Source of the DNA: Agathobacter sp.
GTDB taxonomy: Bacteria > Bacillota > Clostridia > Lachnospirales > Lachnospiraceae
Assembly: GCA_022772675.1 (NCBI GenBank)
Contig: JALEZW010000055.1
Span: 33,631 to 97,630 of the forward strand
Direction of reading: 5' to 3'
DNA: 64,000 nucleotides
Shown in pieces: positions 60,536-64,000 of this stretch. Numbering within the stretch: the first letter of the stretch is position 1; the number at the start of each line of letters is the position of its first letter. The notes beneath the pieces are model-generated. The model did no database searches and was not told the origin of the DNA. It worked only from the letters and a program-made list of their open reading frames with translations. The translations under genes and the position numbers were made by a program.

Positions 60536-61363
60536 ATGAGTTTAGAACAATACTCAAAAGCGACACAGGAAACAGCGCAAAATCTTCGAATTATTGATGA
60601 TGCGTTATTCCGGTTGATGGCAGAGCGTCCGGGTGTATGCCAGGAAATTCTTAGAACCCTGTTAGATATGCCAAAACTGGTTGTAACACGCGTAACTGCA
60701 CAATCGGTTGTAAAAAGTCTCCATCGGGAAATTACATTAGATGCCTTTTGTGTCCTTGAAAATGGTGAATATGCAAATGTTGAAATGCAGAAAGGTGCAT
60801 GTAATGATGATATTGCAAGGACAAGGTTTCATGCAGCAGCACTTACAACCGCATATACACCAAAGGGTACAGATTTCAGAGATATTCCACAGGTTACAAT
60901 TTTGTATATCACTGAATATGATGCACTGAATAACAATCAGGCAGTAACACATGTAAAACGGTGTATGCAGACAAACGAAGGATTCATTCCTGTTTCTGAC
61001 AAAGAGGATATAATCTTTGCAAACACAGCTGTGAAGGATGATTCAGACAAATCGAAATTATTACAATTATTTCTGCGCAAGGATGTGTTTGAGGATGAAA
61101 AATATCCTGAATTAAGCAAAGCAATGAGGTATTTCAAACAAACGGAAGGAGGTCGTTCTGAAGTGTGTAAAACAGTAGACGATTATGCAAAAAGTTATGC
61201 AAAAAATTATGCAATTAGTTACGGCCAGCAGTGCCGTGCAGAAGAGCGATTAGATTCGATCCGAAATATGATCGAATTTGGTCTCACAAAAGAACAGATT
61301 TTACGAAAATATTCCGAGGAGGAATACGAAAAGGCAGAGCAGTCCATGCTCACAAATGCTTAA
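60536..61363 (+). CDS. PD-(D/E)XK nuclease family transposase / Rpn-type protein
   Basis: 275 aa. The nuclease core shows ITLDAFCVLENGEYANVEMQK, giving the D...E-x-Q/K catalytic pattern (about residues 64-84) of the PDDEXK_2/Rpn family, and DALFRLMAERPGVCQEIL at the N-terminus. C-terminal helical tail with LTKEQILRKYSEEEYEKA repeats is also typical. These proteins are linked to recombination-promoting nuclease (RpnA-E) activity and often occur in many copies per genome. GAGAGGAGAG ribosome site. Confidence 0.88.
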   Translation: MSLEQYSKATQETAQNLRIIDDALFRLMAERPGVCQEILRTLLDMPKLVVTRVTAQSVVKSLHREITLDAFCVLENGEYANVEMQKGACNDDIARTRFHAAALTTAYTPKGTDFRDIPQVTILYITEYDALNNNQAVTHVKRCMQTNEGFIPVSDKEDIIFANTAVKDDSDKSKLLQLFLRKDVFEDEKYPELSKAMRYFKQTEGGRSEVCKTVDDYAKSYAKNYAISYGQQCRAEERLDSIRNMIEFGLTKEQILRKYSEEEYEKAEQSMLTNA

Positions 61364-61379
61364 TGTTGGTTTATTGAAA

Positions 61380-61402
61380 GAAAGCCTTGTTTTACAGGGC
61401 TT
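61380..61402 (+). terminator. Probable terminator after the PD-(D/E)XK gene
   Basis: AAGCCTTG and CAGGGCTT stem (one G-T) with TTTTA loop, followed by TTATTTATT; the T-run is weak. Confidence 0.5.
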
Positions 61403-61502
61403 ATTTATTAGTTTTTCAAGCTTTAGATAAAATTGAGAATATTTTACCAACCCTTCCTTTTCGTGCATTTTATCAAGTGCAGGAAAAGGAAGGAGGGTGT
61501 CT

Positions 61503-61904
61503 ATGTCAGATTTTTACTCATTTCAGAGCTGGTTGTATCATACCAGCATTTACCAAAACTTGTTACGGGAGCTTCCGGCTCCGCTAAACAATATTTATTT
61601 TGATTCCATCTTGTGTATTTGCTTGGTGTTGTATCTGATTTATCGGCTGGTGGAGACAGTACATATCATCAGGTATCGGAAGAAAATACGCAAGAAGCAG
61701 GAGTCAGACAGAAAGCGTCGGTTGGAAAAAGATCAGGAATTTCACGAGAGGGAGCCAAAGGCGGACGAGAAGGAGGAACGAATCGGCAGATTCTTCGACT
61801 CTATGGAGTCCCATTTTACCGGAAAAATGAGAACACAGGAAACAGCCGGTGTCTGCAGGCCACAGAAAAACAGAAAATCGTTAGGCAGGAAGATTTTTTC
61901 TTGA
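61503..61904 (+). CDS. Small membrane protein with charged tail, unknown
   Basis: 133 aa from ATG 61503 (AAGGAGGG at good distance). One helix (YFDSILCICLVLYLIYRLVETV, about residues 34-55) followed by a very basic then mixed-charge tail (RYRKKIRKKQESDRKRRLEKDQEFHERE). No recognised domain. Followed after 13 bp by another small ORF with its own ribosome site. Confidence 0.6.
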   Translation: MSDFYSFQSWLYHTSIYQNLLRELPAPLNNIYFDSILCICLVLYLIYRLVETVHIIRYRKKIRKKQESDRKRRLEKDQEFHEREPKADEKEERIGRFFDSMESHFTGKMRTQETAGVCRPQKNRKSLGRKIFS

Positions 61905-61917
61905 GAGGAAGGGAGCA

Positions 61918-62037
61918 TTGACTGAGGAAAAGCCGGATGTGGAAGAGACTGTGAGCGACTACGATGTTGTCATGGGAGCTTTTGCATCCGAAGTGGAGCA
62001 GGAGGAGCGGATGAATCAGCTGCGGGAAAAGGATTAA
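61918..62037 (+). CDS. Small acidic hypothetical protein (39 aa, TTG start)
   Basis: Below the ORF track limit. TTG 61918 follows AGGAAGGGAG; the product LTEEKPDVEETVSDYDVVMG... is strongly acidic and ends QLREKD. Its 13-bp spacing from the basic-tailed membrane protein suggests a co-expressed pair. Family not recognised; could also be a remnant. Confidence 0.4.
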   Translation: MTEEKPDVEETVSDYDVVMGAFASEVEQEERMNQLREKD

Positions 62038-62283
62038 AATCTATTACAAAAGATCAATTGCAGAAATTCATTACAAAAATGTTTAATGATGGATTTTCGC
62101 CGAAGGACACTCGGTGTCAGGCACACGAAACTGCAATGCCATTTAGCTCCGTGTTCGATTTCTTGTTCGGGTATCCGGGAATGAAAAATACCAGGAATTT
62201 TTGACAAAAAAATAGCAAAAATAAGCACGCCAAAAAGACAGATGCAAATCATCTGTCAAAACAAAAATATTCAGTTGCTAAGA
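62038..62283. other. Region between small ORFs and transposase
   Basis: No supported gene. A plus-strand stretch open from 62034 to about 62205 (SITKDQLQKFITKMFNDG...) looks protein-like but lacks start codon and ribosome site, so may be a gene remnant. GGACAC/GTGTC forms a small hairpin near 62104. The left end of the IS element should lie here but no terminal repeat was identified. Confidence 0.35.
62232..62257 (-). terminator. Terminator downstream of the transposase
   Basis: GACAGATG and CATCTGTC stem with 5-base loop, followed on the minus strand by TTTTT; 27 bp past the transposase stop. Confidence 0.7.
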
Positions 62284-63648
62284 TTACCGATATCCGAAAC
62301 GAATTGCTCCAATTCCACGAAGCGGACGGGCAAATTGTCGGAATTCTGTTTTTACAGCGTGTACAAATTTTGTCATTAATTTAATGATATCTATGGGCTT
62401 ATGTGTATCCCTGCGGATAAAGAATTTTCTTGCAGCTTTTAATGCTGATGAAAAGTCAATTTCGTAGTTATATTTATTGTCCTTTTTCCGCTTCTTTTTC
62501 TGGTTTTCTTCTGCAGCTTCATTGGCCAGGAAGATTCCAAAATTGTACAGAATAAGATTGGCATATATTTCCTGTTTCAGGAAGTCTGGTTTCTTGGAAT
62601 GAAAATAAAGAAGACCATTTGCGTGTTTCAGATACCGGAAAGAAACTTCAATGCCCCAGCGCCAGTGATAGCATGCCTTGATATCTTCCAGATCAAAAGT
62701 GTGCGGCAGGCTGGTAATCATATATTCGTAAGTGTTATCTGCCACCTTGATTTTTACAACCCGGAACTGCATGAAATAAAGGTGTTTATCATCGAGAAGC
62801 TGCTGGAAATGGGGAATATTTTTGTTAGGATTCATGTAGCTGTATACGTCGGACTGGTCTTTCATGATATTGGTTTTTTTGTCCGTAAAAAAGCGTTTGA
62901 TCGTAACGTCGAATTCCTCCTGGTCATCGGGCAGTTCGTTGATATAGGAGGAAAGCAGGCTCCTTGATGAAGCAGGTGCCTTCATTCTGAAAATATAGTT
63001 CAGATGCTTTTGTTCGCAGTGAAAAAGAAGGTCATAAGATTCGTAGCCTCTGTCCGCAGTAACAATATATTTTTCCGGATCATCCGGCTGGAAATGGTCA
63101 AGCATTGTATGAAATGCTTCCCGTTCATCGGGCTGCTGTCCCGGCTGGATAACAATGTCAAGAAAAGCCTTGCTGATGACGTCAACAAAACCATTCAGAT
63201 GCATGTGGTTATAACCCTTGTAGTCGATAAGGTGGGGCTTATTATAGTCCTCAATAATCTCCGAATTAGTCGTGTAAACAACATGACACCCATCACAGGC
63301 GAGAATGCAGTAATCTTTAAATTTGTTGGTAGTCCTGGGAAAAGATGAAGAAAATTCCGAGAACAGATATTCAAAAGCAGAAAGTGAAATCTGGCTGCGA
63401 CGCTGGCAGAAAGCAGACTGTGAGGGAATGCGGTCCGGATCAAAATCAAAGTAATCCATGATCTCATCATTGGTGCTTTCCTTGCCTATACCGATGATCA
63501 TACGCATGGTGTCATAGAAAGACAGTTTTCCAAGATCCTGCCGCATAAAATCGTGCCCGGGATTATTGGAAAAAAGCCAGTGATGGTCAGCCATGTCAGA
63601 GATGATAGAATTCAGTTTTTCTTTTACATTTGTAGGAAAATCGTTCAT
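62284..63648 (-). CDS. IS4-family transposase
   Basis: 454-aa DDE transposase. Catalytic residues are visible: D119 in ILACDGCHVVY, D199 in VTADRGYES, E334 in the exact IS4 signature Y-(2)-R-(3)-E-(6)-K (Y327, R330, E334, K341). Intact reading frame, AAGGAGG upstream, so possibly active. It lies in the accessory tail between small orphan genes and a group II intron. Ends of the IS were not resolved. Confidence 0.93.
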   Translation of the reverse strand: MNDFPTNVKEKLNSIISDMADHHWLFSNNPGHDFMRQDLGKLSFYDTMRMIIGIGKESTNDEIMDYFDFDPDRIPSQSAFCQRRSQISLSAFEYLFSEFSSSFPRTTNKFKDYCILACDGCHVVYTTNSEIIEDYNKPHLIDYKGYNHMHLNGFVDVISKAFLDIVIQPGQQPDEREAFHTMLDHFQPDDPEKYIVTADRGYESYDLLFHCEQKHLNYIFRMKAPASSRSLLSSYINELPDDQEEFDVTIKRFFTDKKTNIMKDQSDVYSYMNPNKNIPHFQQLLDDKHLYFMQFRVVKIKVADNTYEYMITSLPHTFDLEDIKACYHWRWGIEVSFRYLKHANGLLYFHSKKPDFLKQEIYANLILYNFGIFLANEAAEENQKKKRKKDNKYNYEIDFSSALKAARKFFIRRDTHKPIDIIKLMTKFVHAVKTEFRQFARPLRGIGAIRFGYR

Positions 63649-63717
63649 AATATAAATGTGCCTCCTTAGAAAAATAAGATGTTTTGAGTGGAATCAAAAA
63701 TCTCTTGTTAATCTAAG

Positions 63718-63749
63718 GGCCGCCTTATCTGATGTCAGATAAGGCGGCC
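63718..63749. other. Perfect long inverted repeat before the group II intron
   Basis: GGCCGCCTTATCT pairs perfectly with AGATAAGGCGGCC around a 6-base centre that is itself self-complementary. No T-run. It ends 6 bases before the presumed 5' splice site of the intron, like the stem-loop motifs recognised by class C group II introns, and could also be an IS terminus or terminator. Confidence 0.5.
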
Positions 63750-63755
63750 GCACAT

Positions 63756-64000
63756 GTGCGCCTTGCGGCGCACGTTTCTAATGGGTGAAAGTCCCTAATC
63801 CGCCCTAGTAGTGGGAAGGATACAGCCAAAGCTAAGGGTGTCCTATTCATAGCATCGACTATGATTAACGCGAGGGGAATCTGAAGGAAAGTGGAGGCAA
63901 ATCTCTGGTCTGACGAACAGAAATCACATCAGGCTATAGTTAAGGATAAGGTTGCATGGCAAACTGAAGTCCAATAACTACTCGGAATTAACTATAGTAA
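63756..64000 (+). mobile_element. Group II intron, 5' part (continues beyond window)
   Basis: Begins with GTGCG at 63756. Sequence then carries hallmarks of bacterial group II domain I: GGGTGAAAGTCCC, AGGATACAGCC, TCTGAAGGAAAGTGGAGG, and a purine-rich stretch with CATGGCAAACTGAAGTCC. No protein is encoded yet; the reverse-transcriptase/maturase ORF would be in domain IV, outside the window. The 3' end cannot be seen. Confidence 0.75.

Noticed and set aside
62040-63717. Terminal inverted repeats of the IS4 element
   Set aside because: Compared both flanks by eye and found no convincing matching pair; ends left unassigned.
1-64000. CRISPR array, rRNA operon or prophage genes
   Set aside because: No regularly spaced repeats, rRNA sequence or phage structural genes were seen.

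Overview
The window reads as a chromosomal segment of a spore-forming, Gram-positive anaerobe of the class Clostridia, most likely family Lachnospiraceae. The evidence is the division cluster running into spoIIGA-sigE, a complete spoIIIA operon, sigG and a spoIIM-like gene, together with moderate-to-low GC, strong AGGAGG ribosome sites and many family-level matches. Species cannot be decided from the sequence alone. Almost all of the window is core chromosome. The last ~4.4 kb (from about 59.6 kb) is accessory DNA.

Layout. 1-8.9 kb: division and cell-wall cluster, mraZ (5' cut by the window edge)-rsmH-ftsL-two tandem class B PBPs-murD-ftsW-divIB, then ftsZ with its own promoter. 10.3-12 kb: spoIIGA-sigE, with an apparent one-base frameshift at the spoIIGA start and a long inverted repeat over its ribosome site. 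12-16 kb: a beta-CASP nuclease, a GGDEF diguanylate cyclase and a GGDEF-less membrane sensor. 16.2-17.3 kb: sigG on the minus strand, next to a 258-bp MITE-like repeat. 17.7-31 kb: an uncharacterised operon (secreted/membrane protein, ABC ATPase, ABC permease, coiled-coil membrane protein, MoxR ATPase, DUF58 protein, 1482-aa triple-VWA protein), followed by an ABC-class ATPase gene.

31.1-38 kb: argS and spoIIIAA-AH. 38-44.4 kb: a probable amino-compound module of HTH-cupin regulator, class III aminotransferase (behind an attenuator-like hairpin), cytidylate-kinase-like protein, APC permease, Fe-alcohol dehydrogenase and EamA exporter. The pathway inferred is import, transamination to an aldehyde, reduction to an alcohol and possibly export. 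44.4-50 kb: prfC, trxA, recA (perfect SOS box)-recX, rny. 50-54.4 kb: a tiny cysteine-containing ORF, a DUF6512-like protein, a NUDIX hydrolase, spoIIM-like gene, divergent DAHP synthase and aroD, and tRNA-Arg(CCG). 54.7-59.6 kb: SH3b surface protein, rluF-like gene, ligA, metA.

59.6-64 kb: accessory tail with a repeat copy, an orphan HicB-like protein, a PD-(D/E)XK (Rpn/transposase-type) nuclease, two small unknown genes, an IS4-family transposase and the 5' end of a group II intron that runs off the window.

Most noteworthy: the GGGTCAAAAGG repeat family at three loci (upstream of sigG, upstream of argS, downstream of metA); the spoIIGA leader, where an internal promoter, a ribosome-site-masking stem and a frameshift coincide; the MoxR/VWA/ABC operon with an 11-bp-period direct repeat at its promoter; and the attenuated aminotransferase module.
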